Shown here one piece after another: positions 42,501 to 50,623 of a stretch of DNA of 64,000 nucleotides (within the stretch, counting starts at the first letter, position 1; every line of letters begins with the position of its first letter). Location: positions 18,903,932 to 18,967,931 of the forward strand of contig RSEF01000005.1 of the NCBI GenBank assembly GCA_003993805.1, in the 5' to 3' direction. A program made the position numbers and the translations under genes. Origin of the DNA: Himantopus leucocephalus (Eukaryota > Chordata > Aves > Charadriiformes > Recurvirostridae). The notes under the pieces are model-generated. The model saw only the letters and a program-made list of their open reading frames with translations, had not been told where the DNA came from and made no database searches.

Positions 42501-45500
42501 ACAGGCTATCAGTCTTATAGCCCAATTAATACAGCACCAGCACAAGTCAATTAAGCCACATGCAAAGCACTGCATTCCTGGAGATGTCAGGTATATTAAA
42601 ATTCATTAATTGGTCTGTTTAATAAGCAGAGGCTGTCTGCAATGTCAAGTCTCCAGGTGATTACTCTTAAACTGTATGTTTAACATGATTACACAAAACC
42701 TCTTCATACTTCTACTTAAGTTCAGCTTTTTTCTAAAACTGTAATCACTACTGCTGTGTGCAGAAGAAATATGACAGGTAGACAATAAAAGCATGCAAAA
42801 GTTACTTGACTTAAGCAAGGTCAGTAACACATGCAGTGGGATGTAGGTAGTATTTTTCCATTACTTACGTAGGCTCATTTACATACTGTAGATAAAGCAA
42901 TTAACACTAGCCCCTGCGGTTTTAGTTTGTACTCTTCAAGCAGACAGGAGCTTCCAAGGACACTAACTGGAAGCTGTAAAGAAATCTTCCTTCTTGGTGA
43001 TTGTCTGTGATGAGCAATACAGACTGAGCTACTGCAAGATCCCCATACAAAATATTAGTGATATGGTTTTAGTTGAAAAGTCAACTAAAGAATTATCAGT
43101 TCCATAGCTCAACAATTAAATGTACTTGTTGACACCTATTGAAACTGGGGCCCAAGTAAACAGCAGCAATTTTGATACCTTACCCATCACTACTCACCAG
43201 GTCCACTGTATTCCTCTTGTTAGTTTCTCCTAAAGAGCTTGTGCAGAACATCTCCCATCGCTCTCTGACCTCGTCTGGAAGCTCTAGCATAGGAAATGGA
43301 AAAACCCCAATTTGATACAATTGACAATAGAGCATCACTTAATTTTTAATTTTTTCTCTTTTACTCTACCAGAAATACTACAAAGAACATATGCATCCTC
43401 CTAAATCCATAAGGATTACTCCATCTAACAAACAAATCAATATTAAGCAGGTCAGCATCTCTTTGCATTTATTTCAGGGAGCTCTGATACCGTTTAAAAA
43501 GAAGTACTTAAGCATATGTAAGGATGGCTGGTTTTAAATGGAATGTGTCAGAAATAGTCAGTATTTTCTTCTTTCACCCAACAGTTACCTTTTAATTTGA
43601 TTAATTTCCTCTAAATTTGATAATAAAAGCCATGAAGACAAACTTAACCATTAACATTACCTTTAATGAGCTGTTGGACTTGTGTACTGTTCGGCCCCTT
43701 ATCTGTACTATGCACAATACAATTTGCTATCCTTGTCAGATGACCCATATAGCCATGTCGTCTTCCTCCTTCAGCCCTGCAAGAGACAGAAAGGAATTCA
43801 ACTGCCCACACAGAGCAACTGTGCTACTATATTGTTATAAAACACTCTACCAGACTCAAGAAGTTACAGAAGACAAATAGCATAGGGGTTCTTAGGCAGA
43901 AGAGTTGCATTCTAAAACCAAAGGTTCACAAAAATACTCAAGAATTTAAGATACCAACTACTTTGACTACACTGAGCCAGTTTAGAAGACTTAATAAGCA
44001 CGTAAACTCTCAAGAAGGAAGTGCAGAGTATCTGAACAGATTTCTGCTTTCACGTTTGTGTGTGTAGAAAGAAAAGGCAAGATAAAGAAAGTTTATAACA
44101 GACCAACAGTTTTTAGGAAATTTCTGTTGCTGAGAGTACTTTTCAAAAGCCCAATACACTGAATGTTGTCTCAGACCTTTGAGTCCATGATCAATTCTTA
44201 AATCTTAAGTGTGCTCTAGTATTGCAAAGTTTCTTAACATTATGTTTAACAAACAGAGCTGGCATGATATAGGATCATAGAATTGACTAGGTTGAAAGGG
44301 ACCTTTAAGATCATCAAGTCCAACCATTAACNNNNNNNNNNNNNNNNNNNNNNNNNNNNNNNNNNNNNNNNNNNNNNNNNNNNNNNNNNNNNNNNNNNNN
44401 NNNNNNNNNNNNNNNNNNNNNNNNNNNNNNNTCCCTTCCAACTCTGAAAATTCCGTGATTCCGTGATTCATGGTTCTTACATTGAAGTTTTAGCTGATTA
44501 ACAGACCAGAACTGTTGTCACATAACTAAGTGCCAGTCACTAAGAAAAATCTGGTATTAGGTACCATAAGAGCTAAAAGTCTGGTAGCAAATATGCAATG
44601 AGAAGGGGAATTCATGATAAAAATGTCTTCCTATCTTAAGGCACAAACACATTTTGAAAAGGAGACAGCTATTACTTTCTGTAACACTGGATGTCATTTT
44701 TGCTTGACCAGTGCCACCCTTGCATCAGAAAAAAAGATGACCAATACCCTGCCAGTTCATTTAGTCCATTCCTTATGTAAGGCAAAAATCTAAGGATGCT
44801 CATTTAACTAGTGCTCAAAATGAGTAACAGATAGAATAACTTCACTAGATGACTTTTCAAATGCTAAGTATGTCCAACCATCAGAAAATACTCAGGTATC
44901 TCACATGACCCTGCTTTTACTGTAATATAGACCTGTATCTTGTCATGTTGCTATAGAGATAAGACAGTTTCTTTTCATTTTATTACCTTTTCTGCATTTG
45001 GAAATCTTCTCCAGGCTAAAATAAACACTACTTTAACCTCCCCATCTGGTATATTATACACCTCAGGTCTTCACTTTCACTTTGGCCACAGGTCCTGACC
45101 GTGGCACCCACTTCAGGGTGTAGTACACCTGAAATTCTGCCAGTGAAAATTTGAGTGGAAAAATATAAAAGGATCATAGGTAAACCCCTCGATTTATAAA
45201 TCTTGTATTTATCTTTTGCAACAGCATGACACAGATAAGCTGCTTAAATCAGTTAAAAAGCCCAAAGAATTTAACATGCCTAGAGCGCAGAGTGCATGCT
45301 GTGGAGCTGGTCTGTTTGGGTCCCAGGCAAGTCTAGAAGAATTGCGCAGGCCTCATCTGGGCCATGCCAAAGTTCCAAACAACTGAAGCATCCATAGTCC
45401 ATGCTTCCTATCCAGATAGGATTTCAAAGCAGAAAACAGGACCTACCCTGAGAATATATAGCAAATCTCTCTTCACTGCTGTCAGAAATAAGTAATTGCT

Positions 45501-48500
45501 TCAAGGCTATTCTGCCAATTAAAGTTTAGCACAACAATTAGCCACCACATTCACTCAGGGACAACAATAGTGAACAGCAAAGCTCACAAGAGCCAGGGAA
45601 GGAGCCTGGGCACTTGCCTGAAAGTTGTCAAACTGGGGTTTTTTTTGTTATTATAACCTGCCTAAAATACAGTCACATGGTGACAGTCTTGTTTCAATTA
45701 ATTTGGTAACACAAGGTTTCACTTACTTTTGGAGGCTCAAGTAGGAGTTCATGGAAGGATGAAAGTCGTGCTTTTATGGCTTCTAAAACACTTTTGTTGA
45801 CCAAATATGTTGAATTGCTCATGCCTGGAGGACAGATCTCTATATGGCCTTCAAATCTAAAACACGCATAAGGAAACTCTGGTAATTAATATCAAAACTA
45901 GTTCTAAAACATCTTTAAGGTACGATTTTGACAGTGTCACAGTTCTGATGGCATGTGAAAAGAATGATGAGGCAAGTAAACATAACGTTACAAATATAAG
46001 TTAAGTGTGAAGATGATTTTTCCAAACACTAGCCCTAGTATCTAGGTTTATTGTGCCCGAAATCTCCAATATGGTTTTAAGATTAAACATTACAGCTGTT
46101 CTGTTTCCTCTTTTGAGGCAGATAAAGACCCACTCACTCATCTATCCTGAACAAACACGTTGAATATACCACAGAGATCCATTCAGCAGTTTCTCAAAGT
46201 GAAGTCATAATAAAATTCCAAGTAACTTTTTTGAAAGTCAATACCCACTCACTGCACTGTACATATTTACTCTATTCCCTGTATCCAGAAACAAACTGAT
46301 GAAGTATAATTAGTCTCTTCTGTCAACTGGCACTTAAACTAGCTTCTAGAAAAAAAAATGCAGAGAGACCAGTCAATTGGTGGAAGTCAGCAACAAGGCC
46401 ACAGAAGTGGTTCAGTCTTAAGTACATGGAAGATACTTGCTATTGATGAACAATAGTTTAGTTAAATTATGCAGACATAATTTAAGCAAAATAAGAACAC
46501 TCACGTTTGTCGTCTTGTCTCAAGTAAGGTCAATAGTATTTGGATTGCACTGACTATTGCAGATTCATTTTTTTCTTTATGAAAAATATTAGACAGCAGC
46601 TGCTCTATGATTTCTTGTCTAAAAAGAAACGCATTGGCATCAGATGTGAAACTAATTGAGGATACAACTTTAACAGTAGCTACCATTTGCCCATGTAAAA
46701 TTAATAAGGGGATAATAATAAGGTTTTCAATGTCAAAAGTTAAACTATTGGGTTTTTAGGAACTGAGAATGAAGTCAGAAATTCAGGAAACCAACTTACT
46801 TCTCTAGACTTGCAAGTAGTGGATCAGGTTCTGAACTGTTCTGTACTTGTAACATCTGGTCTCTGCTTAGACGAATAATTTCACAGAGTGACTGTGATGC
46901 ATTTGAATGCCTCTGGAACAGAAAAACATAGCTTTTCACTATAAGAGCAGTTAACATGCTGAACTGTAATTCTTCAATTAAAAAAACGTGAAAGTTTCAA
47001 CTTGGGACAAGAATCTCCCCTACCCAAAAGACATTCAGTCAATAGTCTAAAGGGAGGAGGGGGACAACCACACTTAAATACTCAGATCAGCTTACTGAAA
47101 AAAAGCAAGCAGAGAACAATAAAAGGAAAAGTTCTAACACTAGGTTGTACAGCAACTTGCTGAACAGATAGACCCGGAAGAGTGGCAAACTGATACTTAC
47201 ATCTTCATCTTGAGACGGATGTACAATTTCCACAAGTCGCTGGATAATTCTCTCCTCGTTTAGCCACTGTAGAAGCGTTTGTGGGCGTTAGTAAGAATGT
47301 TATTCGAGTGAATGAATTAAATAAATTCAAATTAACAAAATTAAAAAACTCATTTGACAGTTTCCACAAGTCATACTGTTGATATTTCTAAACAAGGACC
47401 AGCAACACTTCAGAAAAAGGGAAAAAAGTAAAATCCATGTTTCTGACCAACTGTAAAAAAGAAAGCCTTAGGTATAATTTTTAAATAAACTTTCTGGTGC
47501 CAAAAAAAGGATTCAGTAAGGTCCAAAACATTTTTAAAATTGCATCTGGCAGTTTTAAGTTAGATATTAAAGACCAGAAGAGACCAGCCACCCAGGTTCT
47601 AAGTTGTCCCCACCAGCACTGTGGCTCCCCAGAAAAGTATTGTCAGCTCCAAGGAAAAAACTCACACATCTCGTTTCAGCACATTTAAGAAACAAACTTA
47701 GTAAAACCAACAATACATACACCATCTTACAGTTCATACATGTCAGACAAAAATTCTTTGACACATTTTACTTACATTCAACACTTCTTGCCGGGGCTGT
47801 GGAGGTTCTATGCAAGTCAGTAGCCTGAGCAACAAGTCCATGATAGCAGAGGTCCCTATGTGCTTAATAATGAGGTCTACAAAATCATGTTTCCTCTTTA
47901 AAAAATCCACAATCTAGAAATCAAGAAGAAGGTTACACTTGCTTATGTGTATTTTACATGGTAAATTACACCAACTGGTTTTAGTTTCTCTCTCCTGCCA
48001 AATGGCGAAAATAAAGGAGAACTTCTTAAACACTTTTGCCACTGGAAGCTTACAGTACAAGGCCAGATAAAATAATACACACATACAGAGTAGCAAAAGT
48101 GGCACAAGACAGATCCATACTCTGTGAAGTGTGTCTTGGCCTCCTCTCAAGCCCAACTTGCTGACCATAAGCTACTTATAATCCAACGCACAGTCAACTT
48201 TCCTTTTTGGTATGAATTACTCTCATCCCTGCTTAGTGAGTAAAGTTTGACACAGCAAAACCTTAACATAATACAAGCAAATACAGAGCTTGCTAAATTA
48301 AAGATACAGAACAGAGTCACAAACTTAGTGTGCTCAGATACGAGAGCAGTCATTGTAGTTGTTTGCAGTATTGGGCCATGTGAACACAGACTACAATGTT
48401 TCTGAATAAGGACTCCAAATGTCTCTCACCTTCTTCTGTAAGAATTCTTCACACCAAATCAGACCCAATCCCACTGATCCAATTCACTTACCTTCACCTC

Positions 48501-50617
48501 TAACAGCAATTAATGCAAACATCACTATGTAAAATACTGAACTAAACTAAGCCAAAAGGTAAGCACTCCCACATTGACTGTACAAATTGCTCAGGCAAAT
48601 CTGAATCAAATACATCTTACTCATCCAGAAATATTTTTTTAATCCTGTGATACCATAAAAAAGTTAGTGTCTTCAGCTAGTATGGAAGTTGAATGCTCTT
48701 TTTTGACTCAGCTACTATCCCTCAAATGTGTAGTCTTAAAGCAGCATTGCAGAGTACTACAACTTTATTAGAGCACTTGTTAAATTGGAGATCTTTTAGG
48801 TATTCACCTGTTCTGGTTTTCTGCTTATAAGAATACTTAGCACCTTGCTGAAGAAACTGGCCAGTAAAGGGTTTAGAGGAGATTCGTTTAAGAGGAAGCT
48901 GTACAGTTTCACAAGTAAGGATTCTTCTTCTCCCAGCCTATCATTGATCTGCGAGACATCCGATGTAAGCAGCTCACATGATATGTTTGGATATCTGCGG
49001 AAAAGGAAAAAAAAAATCATCCACCACTCATACTTCCAAGCTGTCATACTTCCAGCTCTGNTTCCAGCTCTGAATTCAGAACCTGGTAAGGCTTCTGACC
49101 AAGTTTTCAAGCAGGGTTGGGCTGTGCTAAGTAAAGCTGCAAGCTACTGCAAGGTAACACAACTGCACATTCAGACTACAAACTCTGTTCTTTTATTTAA
49201 GAAATGGACTACTCTGTTCTCAAGTAGCAATGGGAGAACACTAGGGAAGAGGAGAAAGGAAAGGACAAGCTTTTGAGATTTCTTGTTAAATCCACCTGTT
49301 CAAGTACTTATCTTTCATTTCAGAAGCCAGTTTTTTTGAAGGGAAAAAAGTTAGTTACCAAGTTAGTTAAGCAGACTGATAGCACTGGACCAGTGTGCTT
49401 GCCCCTTTCTAATATAACGGGGATTATATTAAAAAGGTCAAAAGGAATAGCTTCAGGATTTTTTTTAATATACTGCAACTCAGTAAACTAGTCAAAGTCT
49501 GAGAAAGCCAGTGTAGTTCAGAACACTGAGTAATTAAACCAAAAAACTAAGCCATCAAGATGAGTAATTTCCTGCATTTGACAGTACTATCACCCACTAA
49601 CACTAAAAGGAATTTTGACAGCATCAGCAGCTTAAGGGTTTTAAGTGAAAGATGCTTCAATTTCAAATGCTACTAGAAACATTTACCAGAGGCTTGATTT
49701 ATCAGAAATGGTGAAGTGCTGCAACTACGAGCGTAGCTTATTTCACTTTTTTTTAGATAGTGCTTTAAGAAAAAAGCAGCTTTCTGCATAGACAACTCTA
49801 AAATAGGCCAAAAATGGTAGAAACACTTTTATATGAATTGCTAGGTTGACTTTCAAGTTTGAACCTTCTCAGCAAGCTAGCTGAAGTCATGGCCATACCC
49901 AATTCTTACAGTTCTAGCTCTGCAAAGGAAGACACCAGCAATTAGACGTTAAGTACATTCTTCCATGGAGTGTTACAGACCCTCTGATAAGCATCTTCAA
50001 AACATCTTACCAATCTTCAATAAAACAAAGCCAAGCACTTAACTATATTACCCAAATAGGGGGTTTCATTCAATGATTTTCTTAATAATCACAACTATTA
50101 GGTTCTTCATGTGAGTTCTGATTTTTTATACTTTTTTTTAAGTCTCCTTTGGACAGCAATTGGTTTTGGAAGCATTTGTGGATAAGACGCTTCCATTTGG
50201 AAAATATGGAAGTATTAGAATGATTTATTTAAAAGTTCTACAAAGCCCCTTGAAAACAAATTTACTCTGAAGATACCAGTACTGTACTACACATCATTGT
50301 GCAGGGATTCAAAACATACTATTAAGTTAGTGGAAGTTACCCCTCTTTTCCACCTTCCCAAGTCTTCCCCACCCCCAAAAGTTTTCCTACTTATATCGAA
50401 TTTTTTCATCCATGTCTTGAGGTGGTTCTTCAATAATAAATGAAACTAAGTCTTCCAAACATTCTGACTTCAGCAGAAACTCTATAAGTTTGCGATTCTG
50501 AGCCTTGCACTCCTGTAGAACATCCTCTTCATCCATCAATTCCTTCAGTGTTACATCTTCTTTCTCTAGAAGTGTATCTATGTGGGATGATGAATGGAGA
50601 TCAAATTTCCAAAACAT
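18532..50617 (-). CDS. PPP6R3: PPP6R3 (SAPS3), protein phosphatase 6 regulatory subunit 3; 19 coding exons seen, part of SAPS domain missing
   Basis: The SAPS-family protein holds the PP6 catalytic subunit in a cytoplasmic and nuclear complex with ankyrin-repeat subunits; this role is known for the family. Exons, in transcript order: 50617-50391, 48994-48808, 47913-47776, 47266-47201, 46912-46800, 46618-46505, 45856-45727, [gap], 43786-43671, 43283-43198, 38594-38508, 34892-34795, 32675-32621, 31920-31790, 30595-30477, 29046-28893, 27592-27486, 26616-26466, 22281-22159, 18583-18532. Each has an AG acceptor and GT donor, and phases agree throughout. They give about 751 residues; with the roughly 122 expected in the missing part the total is 873, matching my recollection of the mammalian length. 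The N-terminal half is helical SAPS repeat; the C-terminal half is acidic and Ser-rich, ending SVNGPV. Identification rests on near-identity to remembered mammalian PPP6R3, not on a search. The nearest alternatives, PPP6R1 and PPP6R2, fit the C-terminal half less well. Confidence 0.96.
18584..22158 (-). other. PPP6R3: Last PPP6R3 intron
   Basis: 3.6 kb between GAG|GTAACT and CTTAG|GAC. It holds the poly-T tract at 21368-21390. I see no other gene or recognisable element. Confidence 0.85.
21368..21390. repeat. Poly-T tract with one N
   Basis: About 20 T, N at 21388 and two T, inside the last PPP6R3 intron; on the transcribed strand it is poly-A. No recognisable retroelement body adjoins it. 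Confidence 0.85.
22159..22281 (-). CDS. PPP6R3: PPP6R3 coding exon, residues 816-857
   Basis: 123 bp. It encodes (S)[19 protein letters not shown], then [20 protein letters not shown]. The acceptor follows an unbroken T run (TTTTTTTAAG|TGA) and the donor is AGAG|GTAACT. The SSPEQ at the 3' end is conserved. The middle is less conserved than the 5' end. Confidence 0.92.
23521..24290 (+). mobile_element. CR1 LINE, 5' truncated, ORF2 C-terminus and 3' end
   Basis: About 770 bp in the intron between the exons ending 26466 and starting 22281, antisense to PPP6R3. Translation gives the end of CR1 ORF2, including [20 protein letters not shown] and [20 protein letters not shown] followed by [19 protein letters not shown]. 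An open stretch of 115 codons survives at 23859-24206. The tail ends AACCATTCTATGATC. Upstream, frameshifts and a stop break the frame, so the copy is inactive. Confidence 0.93.
24439..24481. repeat. Poly-C tract, about 43 bases with one N and one T
   Basis: A C run interrupted only by N at 24464 and T at 24465. It lies in a PPP6R3 intron, so the pre-mRNA would carry a G run able to form a quadruplex. The true length is uncertain because of the N. Confidence 0.9.
24700..24831 (+). mobile_element. CR1 LINE 3' fragment, plus orientation
   Basis: The stretch CCCCATTGCTAGAAGTTTTC then AAGGTGCAATGGGACAG and CTTCTGACCTGGGCGATTCT is a diverged CR1 tail of about 130 bp. It lies in the same PPP6R3 intron as the larger CR1, downstream of the long C tract. 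Confidence 0.75.
26466..26616 (-). CDS. PPP6R3: PPP6R3 coding exon, residues 766-816
   Basis: 151 bp. It encodes [20 protein letters not shown], then [20 protein letters not shown] and AKTETAVFK. The acceptor is ATGTTTAG|CCC and the donor AAAAG|GTGAGA. The phase fits both neighbours. Confidence 0.94.
27486..27592 (-). CDS. PPP6R3: PPP6R3 coding exon, residues 730-766
   Basis: 107 bp. It encodes [20 protein letters not shown], then [15 protein letters not shown]. The [12 protein letters not shown] core is conserved with mammals; the rest is diverged, as expected for a low-complexity tail. Splice sites are ATTTGAAG|CTC and GAGA|GTAAGT. Confidence 0.92.
28893..29046 (-). CDS. PPP6R3: PPP6R3 coding exon, residues 679-730
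   Basis: 154 bp. It encodes [20 protein letters not shown], then [20 protein letters not shown] and [10 protein letters not shown]. Splice sites are TTTTTCAG|CAC and TTGAG|GTAAGA. The [11 protein letters not shown] block is strongly conserved. A frame open on the opposite strand here (28905-29171) is a shadow. Confidence 0.94.
30477..30595 (-). CDS. PPP6R3: PPP6R3 coding exon, residues 639-679, acidic Ser-rich
   Basis: 119 bp. It encodes [18 protein letters not shown], then [15 protein letters not shown] and MEVDLSE. The repeated S-T-D-S-E-E units are typical casein kinase 2 sites. The acceptor is ATTTTAAG|TTC and the donor GAAC|GTATGT. The RRSS run at the junction is one Ser shorter than in the mammalian form I remember, which could be a species difference or an alternative acceptor. 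Confidence 0.93.
31790..31920 (-). CDS. PPP6R3: PPP6R3 coding exon, residues 596-639
   Basis: 131 bp. It encodes [20 protein letters not shown], then [19 protein letters not shown] and QRRS. Splice sites are TATTTAG|GGC and CTAG|GTAAGA. The [16 protein letters not shown] motif is shared by all SAPS proteins, while the acidic [10 protein letters not shown] part introduces the unstructured C-terminal region. Confidence 0.96.
32621..32675 (-). CDS. PPP6R3: PPP6R3 coding exon, residues 577-595
   Basis: A 55 bp exon encoding (N)[18 protein letters not shown]. The acceptor is TTTTTTGTAG|TGT and the donor AGT|GTAAGT. The phase matches both neighbours, which makes this short exon certain. Confidence 0.94.
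32676..34794 (-). other. PPP6R3: PPP6R3 intron
   Basis: 2.1 kb. The plus-strand frame at 34003-34449 (148 codons) is the longest open stretch in it, but it has no recognisable domain and runs antisense through ordinary intron sequence. Nothing else seen. Confidence 0.8.
34795..34892 (-). CDS. PPP6R3: PPP6R3 coding exon, residues 545-577
   Basis: 98 bp. It encodes [20 protein letters not shown] followed by [12 protein letters not shown]. Splice sites are TTGCCAG|GCC and GGCAA|GTGAGT; the last two bases begin an Asn codon completed by the next exon. The [13 protein letters not shown] block is a family hallmark just after the SAPS domain. Confidence 0.95.
34893..38507 (-). other. PPP6R3: PPP6R3 intron
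   Basis: 3.6 kb; it contains the 23-bp tandem duplication at 36829-36874. No gene or mobile element recognised. Confidence 0.85.
36829..36874. repeat. Tandem duplication, two copies of 23 bp
   Basis: CTATTGGTCTAGAATAGCAT+ATT at 36829-36851 is followed at once by CTATTGGTCTCGAATAGCGT+ATG at 36852-36874, differing at three positions. It is intronic. Confidence 0.85.
38508..38594 (-). CDS. PPP6R3: PPP6R3 coding exon, residues 516-544
   Basis: 87 bp, 29 codons, phase 0 at both ends, so it can be skipped without changing frame. It encodes [18 protein letters not shown] then [11 protein letters not shown]. The SSSDDE stretch is an acidic serine cluster of the casein kinase 2 type. Splice sites are TGCATAG|GTT and CAG|GTAAGT. 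Confidence 0.94.
38595..43197 (-). other. PPP6R3: PPP6R3 intron, longest fully sequenced one in the coding part
   Basis: 4.6 kb; it contains the 21-bp direct repeat at 42161-42211. No nested gene recognised. Confidence 0.85.
42161..42211. repeat. Direct repeat of 21 bp with 30 bp period
   Basis: TTACTATTGTTACATCAAGT+A at 42161 and TTACTACTGTTACATCAAGT+A at 42191 differ at one position. Intronic local duplication. Confidence 0.85.
43198..43283 (-). CDS. PPP6R3: PPP6R3 coding exon, residues 487-515
   Basis: 86 bp. The acceptor is CTATGCTAG|AGC and the donor CTG|GTGAGT. It encodes [18 protein letters not shown] then [11 protein letters not shown] and closes the SAPS part of the protein. The intron on its 3' side is 4.6 kb, among the longest within the coding part. 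Confidence 0.94.
43671..43786 (-). CDS. PPP6R3: PPP6R3 coding exon, residues 448-487 (numbering includes the missing part)
   Basis: 116 bp. The acceptor is TCTCTTGCAG|GGCT and the donor AAAG|GTAATG. The first base completes a codon from an exon not present in the window, which shows that coding sequence is missing upstream. It encodes [20 protein letters not shown], then [18 protein letters not shown]. Confidence 0.95.
44272..44331 (-). mobile_element. CR1 LINE 3' end, minus orientation, cut by the gap
   Basis: The stretch ATCATAGAATTGACTAGGTT followed by GAAAGGGACCTTTAAGATCA and TCAAGTCCAACC is the reverse complement of a CR1 tail. Its body would extend rightward into the N gap. Confidence 0.85.
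44332..44431. other. Assembly gap of exactly 100 N, unknown true size
   Basis: A 100-base run of N, the standard placeholder for a gap of unknown length. It lies between PPP6R3 exons 45727-45856 and 43671-43786 and is bounded by CR1 sequence on both sides. The missing SAPS-domain exons should lie here. Confidence 0.97.
44432..44470 (+). mobile_element. CR1-like LINE 3' end, plus orientation, cut by the gap
   Basis: TCCCTTCCAACTCTGAAAAT then TCCGTGATTCCGTGATT is the terminal part of a CR1 in plus orientation, including its diverged terminal octamer repeat. Its body would extend leftward into the gap, opposite to the element on the left side. Confidence 0.78.
45727..45856 (-). CDS. PPP6R3: PPP6R3 coding exon, residues 282-325; last exon before the missing segment
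   Basis: 130 bp. The acceptor is TGTTTTAG|ATT and the donor AAA|GTAAGT. It encodes [20 protein letters not shown], then a [11 protein letters not shown] helix and ELLLEPPK. It ends in phase 0. The segment that should follow in the protein (about 122 residues) is not found before the next recognisable exon at 43786. Confidence 0.95.
46505..46618 (-). CDS. PPP6R3: PPP6R3 coding exon, residues 244-282
   Basis: 114 bp. The acceptor is TTTTTAG|ACAA and the donor AAAC|GTGAGT-like (GTGAGTG). It encodes [19 protein letters not shown] followed by [18 protein letters not shown], strongly conserved SAPS core. The intron separating it from the preceding exon is only 181 bp. Confidence 0.95.
46800..46912 (-). 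CDS. PPP6R3: PPP6R3 coding exon, residues 207-244
   Basis: 113 bp. The acceptor is CTGTTCCAG|AGG and the donor GAGAA|GTAAGT. It encodes [18 protein letters not shown], then a [19 protein letters not shown] segment, and ends with a split Lys codon finished by the next exon. This is part of the SAPS helical repeat. Confidence 0.95.
47201..47266 (-). CDS. PPP6R3: PPP6R3 coding exon, residues 185-206
   Basis: A small 66 bp exon of 22 codons, phase 0 at both ends. It starts [18 protein letters not shown] and ends in the acidic QDED. The acceptor is TTCTACAG|TGG and the donor GAT|GTAAGT. Its length keeps the frame if skipped, so skipping would remove 22 residues without a frameshift. Confidence 0.95.
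47776..47913 (-). CDS. PPP6R3: PPP6R3 coding exon, residues 139-184
   Basis: 138 bp, exactly 46 codons, phase 0 at both ends. The acceptor is TTTCTAG|ATT and the donor AAT|GTAAGT. It encodes [20 protein letters not shown] followed by the [20 protein letters not shown] helix-rich segment of the SAPS domain and ends RQEVLN. Confidence 0.96.
48808..48994 (-). CDS. PPP6R3: PPP6R3 coding exon, residues 76-138
   Basis: The acceptor follows a long pyrimidine tract ending CCGCAG, and the donor is CAG|GTGAAT. The exon is 187 bp: one base completes the split Lys and 62 codons follow. It starts [13 protein letters not shown] and ends ISRKPEQ, the well-conserved start of the SAPS region. A long open frame on the opposite strand here is only a shadow of this exon. 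Confidence 0.96.
49050..49072. repeat. 11-bp duplication around a single N
   Basis: TTCCAGCTCTG occurs at 49050-49060 and again at 49062-49072, separated by one N. It lies about 55 bases upstream of the exon acceptor at 48994. This is probably an unresolved short tandem repeat. Confidence 0.8.
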
Positions 50618-50623
50618 GCTGGT
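50391..50623 (-). CDS. PPP6R3: PPP6R3 first coding exon (start codon, residues 1-76)
   Basis: A TTCTTATCCAG acceptor is followed by 6 bases of 5' UTR (ACCAGC) and the ATG at 50617. The protein starts [17 protein letters not shown] and ends in the EKIRYK segment typical of the family. The donor is AA|GTAGGA, so residue 76 (Lys) is split after two bases. Because an acceptor lies just before the ATG, at least one non-coding 5' exon must exist upstream at higher coordinates. Confidence 0.97.

Larger units (their letters stand above)
43787..45726 (-). other. PPP6R3: PPP6R3 interval where SAPS-domain exons should lie
   Basis: I read this interval in all minus-strand frames for the expected segment (family hallmarks such as the TWGVLDPP and FFKYTWNNFLH blocks) and found none. 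The only candidate splice-bounded piece is a 29-base stretch at 44987-45015. The 100-N gap flanked by CR1 tails occupies the middle. Confidence 0.75.

Noticed and set aside
48845..49276. 143-codon plus-strand frame
   Set aside because: It is the antisense shadow of the PPP6R3 exon at 48808-48994 plus neighbouring intron.
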